64,000 nt of DNA from Arenicola marina (taxonomy: Eukaryota > Annelida > Polychaeta > Arenicolidae): contig OZ025250.1 of the NCBI GenBank assembly GCA_964019135.1, forward strand, positions 52,451,357-52,515,356, written 5' to 3'. Position numbers and translations under genes: made by a program. Under the pieces are notes generated by a model. That model saw nothing but the letters and a program-made list of their open reading frames with translations. It was not told the DNA's origin and did no database searches. Each line of letters starts with the position of its first letter. Position 1 is the first letter of the stretch. Below, in pieces: positions 24,082-36,000 of the stretch.

Positions 24082-27000
24082 GTAAGACGTACCAAGGCAC
24101 TGAAATCTCACGAGTCTTAGAAGGTGAATTCGGGTCCGCCATGATGTTAATCTCGTTATGTGCCCGGCGTCAAATGTCTCCTTTAGTTTTAGTCATGGAG
24201 TATCAGTCAATAGAGTGGAACGTCCACTCTTCGAATCCACCCTTCCGGCTATTAATATGTTGACCTAGATGTTAACATTCGACCGAAAACTCTCCGCGAA
24301 TCCGGTATTAACACCCCCCGCCAATATATCGATATGTAATGTAGTACAATAGCCATTAAGCTTGAAGCACAAACAGAACCTATGAAAATCTGAGGTCATA
24401 CATACAGTGTAGAATCAATTTATTACATTACGGTCGCCAAACATTTGGTCGACAAGCAGTTGAAGATGAATTATCGGACTTTTACAGTCGAGATGTTGCA
24501 ATAAAACACGAGTAGCAATCACTACTACAGCAGTTGCAAGTACACGTATATGGACTTGGTTAAACACGTGAATCATTTAATTAAGTACGCCGATATTACT
24601 GCTACTATGGCAACGCTAACGGAAGAAAGGCTCCTAAATTTGGTAATCTACTCACTTTATATACGAAGTCAATCAGCCTGTTTTTATCGGATAAGATGTT
24701 ATTCATCATTCGCCAACCGTCATCGGTTTTAAATCACTTTAGATCAAATTGACGCCATGGGTTTGAGTTTCGACAAGAAAAGCTGGGGGGGGGGGGGTGG
24801 CGGGGGGCAAGGTAACACATTCGCAATATGATCTGTTTGACAATATATCTGGATTAGATATTAGCATGCAGCGTTATTTGTAAACATATATGTACGTCAA
24901 TTATATTCAGATGATTCCCGAGTCGTCATTAAAAGGATGCTGGCCTCCAAGTATAACGTCGATCAAGTCAAGCTGTTCGCAAAGGAGACTAAATTACTCA
25001 GTACGCTGAAGCACCCAAATATTGTAAATATGCTGGCATTGTACATAGAGCCCACAAGCTTCAGTCCTATTATGGAATACATGGAGTATAATTTGGAGCA
25101 ACTTAATATCCACGGCCATTGCAAAGGCAGCACCCTGGCACAATTACTTGACGTTTTGGAACGAGCCAATCTCGTCGAAGAAATTGGTGTGAAGCGGCAG
25201 GTGCTTCATAAAGCAGCCGTTGACGTTGTTACAGGGCTGGCGTTCCTCCATTATAGAGACATATGCCATAGGGATATGAAGCCGGCTAACATTCTGGTAA
25301 CAAATACGGGGCATTTGTTTACCTTTAAGCTGACCGACTTCGGTGAAGGTAGAGCCACTAACCTACAAACTGAATCTGAGCCACAGGAGAACACTGACCG
25401 TGTTCAACGAGGAACAAGACGCTTTTTCTCACCGGAACAAATCATGGACTCCTTGAAAGTGGCAGACATGACCGCTTTGAAACGGATCGATGTTTGGAGC
25501 TGTGGAATGATCATATTCTGCCTGATCTCTCCTGATATCATGTTGCCATGGGACATGGACCTGCCAAGCCAAGGTAATCAAGATGAGGTGCTGAAGGCGA
25601 GGATCGCTGCCAGACAGTTGCCCAGAGGATCGAACAGATACAAGCACCTAGCGGATGAGACTGGCCTGGGTGTCATATACCGCCGGTGCTGTCACTTTGA
25701 CCCTGAGAGCAGACCTGACATCGGGGTTATCCAATATGAACTAAACAAGTAAGTATAATACCCTGAAGCCCATTACGGCCATTCAAGCTTAGAAGGTGTG
25801 ATGTTGTCTTACATATAGACATATATAGTCGTTTCTGCATCATGTTTCATTGGACGAGAGAGGATAACATCCCGGTAAAATGACACGTTCGTCATGACTA
25901 TGAGATCAGCACAATAAGTCGGTCGGTCGATTAAAATAGAAAAGAAATGACTTGTTTGGGTCGGCGTGGTTTCGGTCGAGGCAATTCGGAGTGGTACCGG
26001 TTGGGATAGGTCGGAGTGGTACTGGACGGGGCTAGGTCGGAGTGGTGGTGTTTGGGGTAGGTCGGAGTGGTAGTGGTTGGGGTAGGTCGGAGTGGTACAG
26101 GTTGGGGTAGGTCAGAGTGGTACCGGTTAGGGTAGGTCGGAATGGTCCGGGTCGGGGTAGGTCGCAGTGGTCCGGGTCGGGGTAGGTTGGAGTGGTCCGG
26201 GTCTAGGTAGGTCGCAGTGGTCCGGGTCGGGGTAGGTTGGAATGGTCCGGGTCTAGGTAGGTCGGAGTGGTCCGGGTCGGGGTAGGTCGGAGTGGTCCGG
26301 GTCGGGGTAGGTCGCAGTGGTCCGGGTCGGGGTAGGTTGGAGTGGTCCGGGTCGGGGTAGGTTGGAATGGTCCGGGTCTAGGTAGGTCGGAGTGGTCCGT
26401 GTCGAGGTGGGTCGGAGTGGTCCTGGTCTAGGTAGGTCGGAGTGGGCCGGTTCGGGGTAGGTCGGAGTAGTCCTTGTCGGGGAAGGTTGGAGTGGTCCGT
26501 GTCGGGGTAGGTCGGAGTGGTCCGGATCGGGGTAGGTCGGAGTGGTCCTGGTCGGGGTAGGTCCCAGTGGTCCTGGTCGGGGTAGGTCCCAGTGGTCCTG
26601 GTCGGGGTAGGTCAGGGTGGTCCGGGTCGGGGTAGGTCGGAGTGGTCCGGGTCGGGGTAGGTCGGAGTGGTCCGGGTCGGGGTAGGTCGGAGTGGTCCGG
26701 GTCGGGGTAGGTCGGAGTGGTCCGTGTCGAGGTAGGTCGGAGTGGTCCGGGTCGGGGTAGGTCGCAGTGGTCCGGGTCGGGGTAGGTTGGAGTGGTCCGG
26801 GTCGGGGTAGGTTGGAATGGTCCGGGTCTAGGTAGGTCGGAGTGGTCCGGGTCGGGGTAGGTCGGAGTGGTTCGGGTCGGGGTAGGTTGGAGTGGTCCGG
26901 GTCGCGGTAGGTCGGAATGGTCCGGGTCGAGATAGGTCGGAGTGGTCCTGGTCTAGGTAGGTCGGAGTAGTCCGGTTCGGGGTAGGTCGGATTGGTCCGG

Positions 27001-30000
27001 GTCGGGGTAGGTTGGAGTGGTCCGTGTCGGGTTAGGTCGCAGTGGTCCGTGTCGAGGTGGGTCGGAGTGGTCCTGGTCTAGGTAGGTCGGAGTGGGCCGG
27101 TTCGGGGTAGGTCGGAGTAGTCCTTGTCGGGGAAGGTTGGAGTGGTCCGTGTCGGGGTAGGTCGGAGTGGTCCGGATCGGGGTAGGTCGGAGTGGTCCTG
27201 GTCGGGGTAGGTCCCAGTGGTCCTGGTCGGGGTAGGTCCCAGTGGTCCTGGTCGGGGTAGGTCAGGGTGGTCCGGGTCGGGGTAGGTCGGAGTGGTCCTT
27301 GTCGGGGTAGGTCGGAGTGGTCCTTGTCGGGGTAGGTTGGAGTGCTCCGGTTCGGGGTAGGTCGGAGTGGTCCTTGTCGGGGTAGGTCCCAGTGGTCCTG
27401 GTCGGGGTAGGTCCCAGTGGTCCTGGTCGGGGTAGGTCAGGGTGGTCCGGGTCGGGGTAGGTCGGAGTGGTCCTGGTCGGGGTAGGTCCCAGTGGTCCTG
27501 GTCGGGGTAGGTCCCAGTGGTCCTGGTCGGGGTAGGTCAGGGTGGTCCGGGTCGGGGTAGGTCGGGTTGGTCCTGGTCGGGGTAGGTCGGAGTGGTCCGG
27601 GTCGGGGTAGGTCTGAGTGGTCCGGGTCGGGGTAGGTCGGAGTGGTCCGTGCCGGGGTAGGTCGGAGCTGTCCAGCTCGGGGTAGGCCGGAGTGGGCCGG
27701 CTCGGGGTAGGTCGGAGTGGTCCGGGTCGGGGTAGGTCTGGGAGGTCCGGGTCGGGGTGGTCCGGGTCGGGGTAGGTCGGAGTGGTCCGGTTCGTGGTAA
27801 GTCGTAGTGGTCCGGGTCGGGGTCGGGGTATGTCGAAGAGGTCCTGGTTGGGGTAGGTCGGAGTGGTCTTCGGTTCGGGGTATGTCGGAGTGGTCCGTGT
27901 CGGGGTAGGTCGGAGTGGTCCTGGTCTAGGTAGGTCGGGGAGGTCCGGGTCGGGGTAGGTCGGTGTTGTCCGTGTTGGGGTAGGTCGGAGTGGTCCTGGT
28001 CGGGGTAAGTCGGGAAGGTCCCAGTCGGCGTAGGTCGGAGTGGCCCGGGTCGGGGTAGTTCGGGGTGGTCCGGGTCGGGGTAGGTCGGAGTGCTCCGGCT
28101 CGGGGTAGGTCGGAGTGGTCCGTGTCGGGGTAGGTCGGAGTGGTCCGTGTCGGGGTAGGTCGGAGTGGTCCGATTCGGGGTAGGTCGGAGTGGTCCTGGT
28201 CTAGGTAGGTCGGGGAGGTCCGGGTCGGGGTAGGTCGGGGAGGTCCGGGTCGGGGTAGGTCGGTGTTGTCCGTGTCGGGGCTAGGTCGGAGTGGTCCTGG
28301 TCTGGGTGGGTTGGGTCGGTCTTGGTCGGTGTGTTCGAGGTTGGGGTAGGTCGTTGTGGTCGGTATCGGAGTAGGTCGGAGTGGTCCGGGTCGGTGTAAG
28401 TCGTAGTGGTCCGGATCGGGGTAGGTCGGAGTGGTCCGGGTCCGGGTGTCTCGGAGTGGTCCGGGTCGTTGTATGTCGAAGAGATCCAGGTTGGGGTAGG
28501 TCTGAGTGGTCCGGTTCGGGGTATGTCGGAGTGGTCCGTGTAGTGATAGGTCGGAGTGGTCGGGGTCGGGGTAGGCCGGAGGGGTCCGTGTCGGGGTAGA
28601 TCGCGGTGGTCCCGGTCGGGGTAGGTCGGGGAGGTCCCAGTCGGGGTAGGTCGGAGTGGTCCGGGTCGGGGTAGGCCGGAGGGGTCCGTGTCGGGGTAGG
28701 TCGGGGTGGTCCCGGTCGGGGTAAGTCGGGGAGGTCCCAGTCGGGGTAGGTCGGAGTGGTCCGGGTCGGGGTAGGCCAGAGGGGTCCGTGTTGGGGTAGG
28801 TCGGAGTGGTCCGGGTCGGGGTAAGTCGGGGTGGTCCGGGTCGGGGTGGTCCGGGTCAGGGTAGGTCGGGTTGGTCCGGGTTGGGGTAGGTCGGAGTGGT
28901 CCGTGTCGGGGTAGATCGGGGTGGTCCGGGTTGGGGTAGGTCGGAGTGGTCCGGCTCGGGGTAGGTCGGGGAGATCCGGGTCGGGGTGGTCCGGGTTGGG
29001 GTAGGTCGGAGTGGTCCGGCTCGGGGTAGGTCGGGGAGATCCGGGTCGGGGTGGTCCGTGTCGGGGTAGGTCGGAGTGGTCCTGGTCGGGGTAGGTCGGG
29101 GAGGTCCGGGTTGGGGTAGGTCGGGGTGGTCCCGGTCGGGGTAGATCGAAGTGGTCCGTGTCGGGGTAGGTCGGAGTGGTCCGTGTCGGGGTAGGTCGGG
29201 GAGATCCGGGTCGGGGTGGTCCGGGTTGGGGTAGGTCGGGGTGGTCCCGGTCGGGGTAAGTCCTGGAGGTCCCAGTCGGGGTAGGTCGGAGTTGTCCGGG
29301 TCGGGGTAGGCCAGAGGGGTCCGTGTTGGGGTAGGTCGGAGTGGTCCGGGTCGGGGTAAGTCGGGGTGGTCCGGGTCGGGGTGGTCCGGGTCGGGGTGGT
29401 CCGGGTCGGGGTAGGTCGGGTTGGTCCGGGTTGGGGTAGGTCGGAGTGGTCCGTGTCGGGGTAGATCGGGGTGGTCCGGGTTGGGGTAGGTCGGAGTGGT
29501 CCGGCTCGGGGTAGGTCGGGGAGATCCGGGTCGGGGTGGTCCGGGTTGGGGTAGGTCGGAGTGGTCCGGCTCGGGGTAGGTCGGGGAGATCCGGGTCGGG
29601 GTGGTCCGTGTCGGGGTAGGTCGGAGTGGTCCTGGTCGGGGTAGGTCGGGGAGGTCCGGGTTGGGGTAGGTCGGGGTGGTCCCGGTCGGGGTAGGTCGGA
29701 GTGGTCCGGGTTGGGGTAGGTTGGGGTGGTCCCGGTCGGGGTAGGTCGGAGTGGTCCGGGTCGGGGTAGGTCGGAGTGGTCCTGGACGGGGTAGGCCAGA
29801 GGGGTCCATGTTGGGGTAGGTCGGAGTGGTCCGGGTCGGGGTAAGTCGGGGTGGTCCGGGTCGGGGTGGTCCGGGTCGGGGTGGTCCGGGTCGGGGTAGG
29901 TCGGGTTGGTCCGGGTTGTGGTAGGTCGGAGTGGTCCGTGTCGGGGTAGATCGGGGTGGTCCTGGTCGGGGTAGGTCGGGGAGGTCCCAGTCGGGGTAGA

Positions 30001-33000
30001 TCGGAGTGGTCCGGGTCGGGGTAGGTCGGACTGGTCCGTGTCGGGGTAGGTCGGAGTGGTCCGGGTCGGGGTAGGCCGGAGGGGTCCGTGTCGGGGTGGT
30101 CCCAGTCGGGGTAAGTCAGGGAGGTCCGGGTTGGGGTAGGTCGGAGTGGTCCGGCTCGGGGTAGGTCGGGGAGATCCGGGTCGGGGTGGTCCGGGTTGGG
30201 GTAGGTCGGAATGGTCCGGCTCGGGGTAGGTCGGGGAGATCCGGGTCGGGGTGGTCCGTGTCGGGGTAGGTCGGAGTGGTCCTGGTCGGGGTAGGTCGGG
30301 GAGGTCCGGGTTGGGGTAGGTCGGGGTGGTCCCGGTCGGGGTAGGTCGGAGTGGTCCGGGTTGGGGTAGGTTGGGGTGGTCCCGGTCGGGGTAGGTCGGA
30401 GTGGTCCGTGTCGGGGTTGGTCGGAGTGGTCCTGGTCGGGGTAGGTCGGGGAGGTCCGGGTCGGGGTAGTTCAGGGTGGTCCGGGTCGGGGTAGTTCGGG
30501 GTGGTCCGGGTCGGGGTAGGTCAGAGTGGTCCCTGTCGGAGTAGGTCGGAGTGGTCCGTGTCGGGGTAGGTCGGAATTGTCTAGGTCGGAGTGGTCCGGG
30601 TCCGGGTGTCTCGGAGTGGTCCGGGTCGTTGTATGTCGAAGAGATCCAGGTTGGGGTAAGTCTGAGTGGTTCGGTTCGGGGTATGTCGGAGTGGTCCGTG
30701 TAGTGATAGGTCTGAGTGGTCTGGGTCGGGGTAGGCCGGAGGGGTCCGTGTCGGGGTAGATCGGGGTGGTCCCGGTCGGGGTAAGTCGGGGAGGTCCCAG
30801 TCGGGGTAGGTCGGAGTGGTCCGGGTCGGGGTAGGTCGGAGTGGTCCGGGTCGGGGTAGGCCAGAGGGGTCCGTCTTGGGGTAGGTCGGGGTGGTCCGGG
30901 TTGGGGTAGGCCAGAGGGGTCCGTGTTGGGGTAGGTCGGGGTGGTCCGGGTCGGAGTGGTCCGGGTCGGGGTAGTTCGGGGTGGTCCGGGTCGGGGTAGG
31001 TCGGGTTGGTCCGGGTTGGGGTAGGTCGGGGTGGTCCCGGTCGGGGTAGGTCGGAGTGGTCCGTGTCGGGGTAGGTCGGAGTGGTCCGGGTCGGGGTAGG
31101 CCGGAGGGGTCCGTGTCGAGGTAGGTCGGAGTGGTCCCGGTCGGGGTAAGTCGGGGAGGTCCCAGTCGGGGTAGGTCGGAGTGGCCCGGGTCGGGGGGGT
31201 CCGGGTCGGGGTGGTCCCGGTCGGGGTAGGTCGGAGTGGTCCGTGTCGGGGTAGTTCGGGGTGGTCCGGGTCGGGGTAGGTCGGAGTGCTCCGGCTCGGG
31301 GAAGGTCGTAGTGGTCCGGTTCGGGGTAGGCCGGAGGGGTCCGTTTCGGGTTAGGTCGGAGTGGTCCTGGTAGGTCGGGGAGGTCCGGGTCGGGGTAGTT
31401 CGGGGTGGTCCTGGTCGGGGTAGGTCGGGGTAGTTCAGGGTAGGTCAGGGTCGGTCAGAGTGGTCCCTGTCGGAGTAGGTCGGAGTGGTCCGTGTCGGGG
31501 TAGGTCGGAGTGGTCCGGGTCGGGGTAGGCCGGAGGGGTCCGTGTCGAGGTAGGTCGGAGTGGTCCCGGTCGGGGTAAGTCGGGGAGGTCCCAGTCGGGG
31601 TAGGTCGGAGTGGCCCGGGTCGGGGGGGTCCGGGTCGGGGTGGTCCCGGTCGGGGTAGGTCGGAGTGGTCCGTGTCGGGGTAGTTTGGGGTGGTCCGGGT
31701 CGGGGTAGGTCGGAGTGCTCCGGCTCGGGGTAGGTCGGAGTGGTCCAGGTCTGGGTAGGCCGGAGGGGTCCGTGTCGGGGTAGGTCGGGGTGGTCCCGGT
31801 CGGGGTAAGTCGGGGAGGTCCCAGTCGGGGTAGGTCGGAGTGGCCCGGGTCGGGGTAGGTCGGAATGGCCCGGGTCGGGGTGGTCCGGGTCGGGGTGGTC
31901 CCGGTCGGGGTAGGTCGGAGCTGTCCAGCTCGAGGTAGGTCAGAGTGGTCCCTGTCGGAGTAGGTCGGAGTGGTCCGTGTCGGGGTAGGTCGGAGTGGTC
32001 CGGGTCGGGGTAGGCCGGAGGGGTCCGATTCGGGGTAGGTCGGAGTGGTCCTGGTCGGGGTAGGTCGGGGAGGTCCGGGTCGGGGTAGTTCGGGGTGGTC
32101 CGGGTCGGGGTAGTTCGGGGTGGTCCGGATCGGGGTAGGTCAGAGTGGTCACTGTCGGAGTAGGTCGGAGTGGTCCGTGTCGGGGTAGGTCGGATGGGTC
32201 CGTGTCGTGGTAGGTTGGAGTGGTCCTGGTCGGGGTAGGTCGGGGAGGTCCCAGTCGGGGTAGTTCGGGGTGGTCCGGGTCGGGGTGGTCCGGGTCGGGG
32301 TAGGTCAGAGTGGTCCCTGTCGGAGTAGGTCGGAGTGGTCCGTGTCGGGGTAGGTCGGAATTGTCTAGGTCGGAGTTGTCCGGGTCGGGGTAGGCCGGAT
32401 GGGTCCGTGTCGGGGTAGGTTGGAGTGGTCCGTATCGGGGTAGTTCGGGGTGGTCCGGGTCGGGGTAGGTCGGAGTGCTCCGGCTCGGGGTAGGTCGGAG
32501 TGGTCCAGGTCTGGGTAGGCCGGAGGGGTCCGTGTCGGGGTAGGTCGGGGTGGTCCCGGTCGGGGTAAGTCGGGGAGGTCCCAGTCGGGGTAGGTCGGAG
32601 TGGTCCGGCTCGGGGTAGGTCGGAGTGGTCCAGGTCTGGGTAGGCCGGAGGGGTCCGTGTCGGGGTAGGTCGGGGTGGTCCCGGTCGGGGTAAGTCGGGG
32701 AGGTCCCAGTCGGAGTGGTCCGGCTCGGGGTAGGTCGGAGTGGTCAGGGTCGGGGTAGGTTGGGGTAGTTCGGGGTGGTCCGATTCGGGGTAGGTCGGAG
32801 TGGTCCGGGTCAGGGTAGGTCAGGGAGGTCCGGGTCGGGGTAGGTCGGGGTGGTCCGCGTCAGGGTAGGTCGGAGTGGTCCATGTCGGGGTAGGTCGGAG
32901 TGGTCCATGTCGGGGTAGGTCGGAGTGGCCCGGGTCGGGGTAGGTCGGAGTGGTCCGGGTCGGGGTAGGTCGGATTGATCCGGGTCGGGGTAGGGCGGAG

Positions 33001-36000
33001 TGGTCCGGATCGGGGTAGGTCCCAGTGGTCCTGGTCGGGGTAGGTCAGGGTGGTCCGGGTCGGGGTAGGTCTGAGTGCTCCGGCTCGGGGTAGGTCGGAG
33101 TGGTCCAGGTCTGGGTAGGCCGGAGGGGTCCGTGTCGGGGTAGGTCGGGGTGGTTCCGGTCGGGGTAAGTCAGGGAGGTCCCAGTCGGGGTAAGTCGGAG
33201 TGGTCCGGCTCGGGGTAGGTCGGAGTGGTCGGGGTCGGGGTCGGTCGGGGTAGGTCGGGGAGGTCCGGGTCGGGGTGGTCCGGGTCGGGGTGGTCCGGGT
33301 CGGGGTAGGTCGGAGTGGTCCGGTTCGTGGTAAGTCGGTAAGGCGTAGTGGTCCGGGTCGGGGTGGTCGGGGTCGGGGTATGTCGAAGAGGTCCTGGTTG
33401 GGGTAGGTCGGAGTGGTCCGGGTCGGCGTGGTCCGGGTTGGGGTAGGTCGGAATTGTCTAGGTCGGAGTGGTCCGGGTCGGGGTAGGCCGGAGGGGTCCG
33501 TGTCGGGGTAGGTCGAGGTGGTCCCGGTCGGGTTAAGTCGGGGAGGTCCCAGTCGTGGTAGGTCGGAGTGGCCCGGGTCGGGGTAGGTTGGAGTGGTCCG
33601 GGTCGGGGTAGGTCGGGAGTGGCCGGGTAGGGGTAGTTCGGAGTGGTCCATGTCGGGTTAGGTCGGAGTGGTCCGGGTCCGGGTAGGTCGGAGTGGCCCG
33701 GGTCGGAGTAGGTCGGAGTGGCCCGGGTCGGGTTAGGTCGGAGTGGTCCATGTCGGGTTAGGTCAGAGTGGTACCGGTTAGGGTAGGTCTGAGTGGTCCT
33801 GGTCGGGGTAGGTCGGAGTGGTCCATGTCGGGGTAGGTCGGAGTGGTCCGGGTCGGGGTAGGTCGGAGTGGCCCGGGTCGGAGTAGGTCGGAGTGGCCCG
33901 GGTCGGGTTAGGTCTGAGTGGTCCATGTCGGGTTAGGTTAGAGTGGTACCGGTTAGGGTAGGTCTGAGTGGTCCTGGTCGGGGTAGGTCTGAGTGGTCCG
34001 GGTCGGGGTGGGTCAGGGAGGTCCGGGTCGGGGTAGGTCTGAGTGGTCCTGGTCGGGGTAGGTCGGAGTGGTCCGGGTCGGGTTAGGTCCGGGTGGTCCG
34101 GGTGGGGGTGGATCGGAGTGGTCCGTGTCGGGGTAGGTTGGAGTGGTGTGGGGCGGGGTAGGTCGGTGTGGTCCGGGTCTGGGTAGGTCGTGGGGGCCGG
34201 CGCGATAGCTCAGTGGGCTAGAGCGCTCGCATTGAGAGCTCTGGTCACCTGAGAGCCTAACGGCACGTGGGTCGGTGGTTCGAGCCCTGCTGTGGCCATG
34301 TCTGTGTGGTCGCAGGATAAAGGTCCCATGTCTTCGTAATTAGTAGAGGGTTACCCTCGGGGACATGGCTCCACTCTCCCTTCCTTCTCCCATTGACGCG
34401 ATATGACCATAAGTGGTTAAAGCGTCCTGAATAACCAACCAACCGGGTAGGTGGTGGTAGTTCGGGTCGTGGTAGGTCGGGGTGGTTCGGGTCGGGGTAG
34501 GTCGGAGTAGGTCGGGTTGGTCCGGGTCGGGCTAGGTCGGAGTGGTCCGTGTCTGGGTAGGTCGGAGTGGTCCGGGTTGGGGTAGGTCGGAGTGGTCCGG
34601 GTCAGTATAGGTCGGAGCGGTCTGGGTCGGAGTAGGTCGGAGTGGTCCGGGTCAGGGTAGGTCGGAGTGGTCCGGGTCGGAGTGGTCCGGGTCGGAGTGG
34701 TCCGGGTCGGAGTGGTCCGGGTCGGGGTAGGTCAGGGTGGTCCGGTTCGGGATAGGTCTGAGTGGTCCGTGTCGGGGTAGGCCGGAGTGGTCCGTGTCGG
34801 GGTAGGTCGGAGTGGTCCGTGTCTGGGTAGGTCGGAGTGGTCCGGGTTGGGGTAGGTCGGAGTGGTCCGGGTTGGGGTAGGTCGGAGTGGTCCGGGTCAG
34901 GGTAGCTCAGGGAGGTCCCGGTTGTGGTAGGTCGGAGTGGTCCTGGTCTAGGTAGGTCGGAGTGGTCCGTGCCGGGGTAGGTTGGGGTGGTGCGGGTCGG
35001 GGTAGGTCGGAGTGGTCCGGGTCCGGGTAGGTCGTGTGGGCCGGAGGTCAGAGTGGTCCTGGTCTAGGTAGGTCAGGCTGGTCCATGTTGGGGTAGGTCG
35101 GAGTGGTCCGGGTCAGGCTAGGTCGGAGTGGTCCGGGTCGGGCTAGGTCGGAGTGGTCCGTGTATGGGTAGGTCGGAGTGGTCCGGGTCGGGGTAGGTCG
35201 GATTGGTCCGGGTCGGAGTAGGTCGGAGTGGTCCGGGTCGGAGTAGGTCGGAGTGGTCCGGGTCGGAGTGGTCCGAGTCGGGGTAGGTCGGGGTGGTTCC
35301 GGTCGGGATAGGTCTAGCCGGTCCCGGTACGGGTAGGTTATTATATCTGGTAATAATTTTAGAATATTTCACCTTTATTACAAAAATTACCGTGTCCACA
35401 AAATGCAAACAAGCGAAAGGGCGAGGCCACCTGAACCATTCAGTCCTGGAGAAGTGTTCTTTAAAAGTGATGTTTGTTGAAGTGCTAACTTTAGTTGAGC
35501 TGAAAAAAATTGCTTTTTATCCTTAATATTTATGCTATGTCTTTTCATATATTTTTGCCTTTTTTGTCATGGGTATGCTGTGCATTTGTATGTATTTGGA
35601 TACGATATTATTAAAGATTCATCTTATTCTAATATGTCATTATGACAAATTACTACAGAAAGATGCATGCTATAATATGGTTATCAATGAAATGTAAGCT
35701 AAATAAACCGGATCCCATTGAATCAACCACTTTAAGTTCACAACTTTACTGGACAAGTCGTGGATGTCGTGGCTTTATGACACTGCCTTGTAGCTTAAGG
35801 AACCCTTCAAAACCCTGCAATGTGTTAAGCACCCCGGGTGGGGGGTCATCAATATTTGTAACACTTATTTCACGCTGTTGATGTTGTTTGCAGCATGATG
35901 TTCAGCCGGATGAACGTTGGAAGTTCTGTCACGCCAGCCCCAGGGGAACACGGTGAGTAAAAACGAGCAACGTTATGTCGTAATATAATGATTATATAGC

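Noticed and set aside
28856..33926. Minus-strand Pro/Thr/Asp-rich frames of 263-317 codons
   Set aside because: By-product of the 25-bp array. Frame breaks follow unit-length changes and no start context or domain is present.
34197..34290. A functional tRNA gene
   Set aside because: The A and B boxes are about 70 bases apart, no proper anticodon arm or acceptor stem forms, and a SINE body and tail follow.
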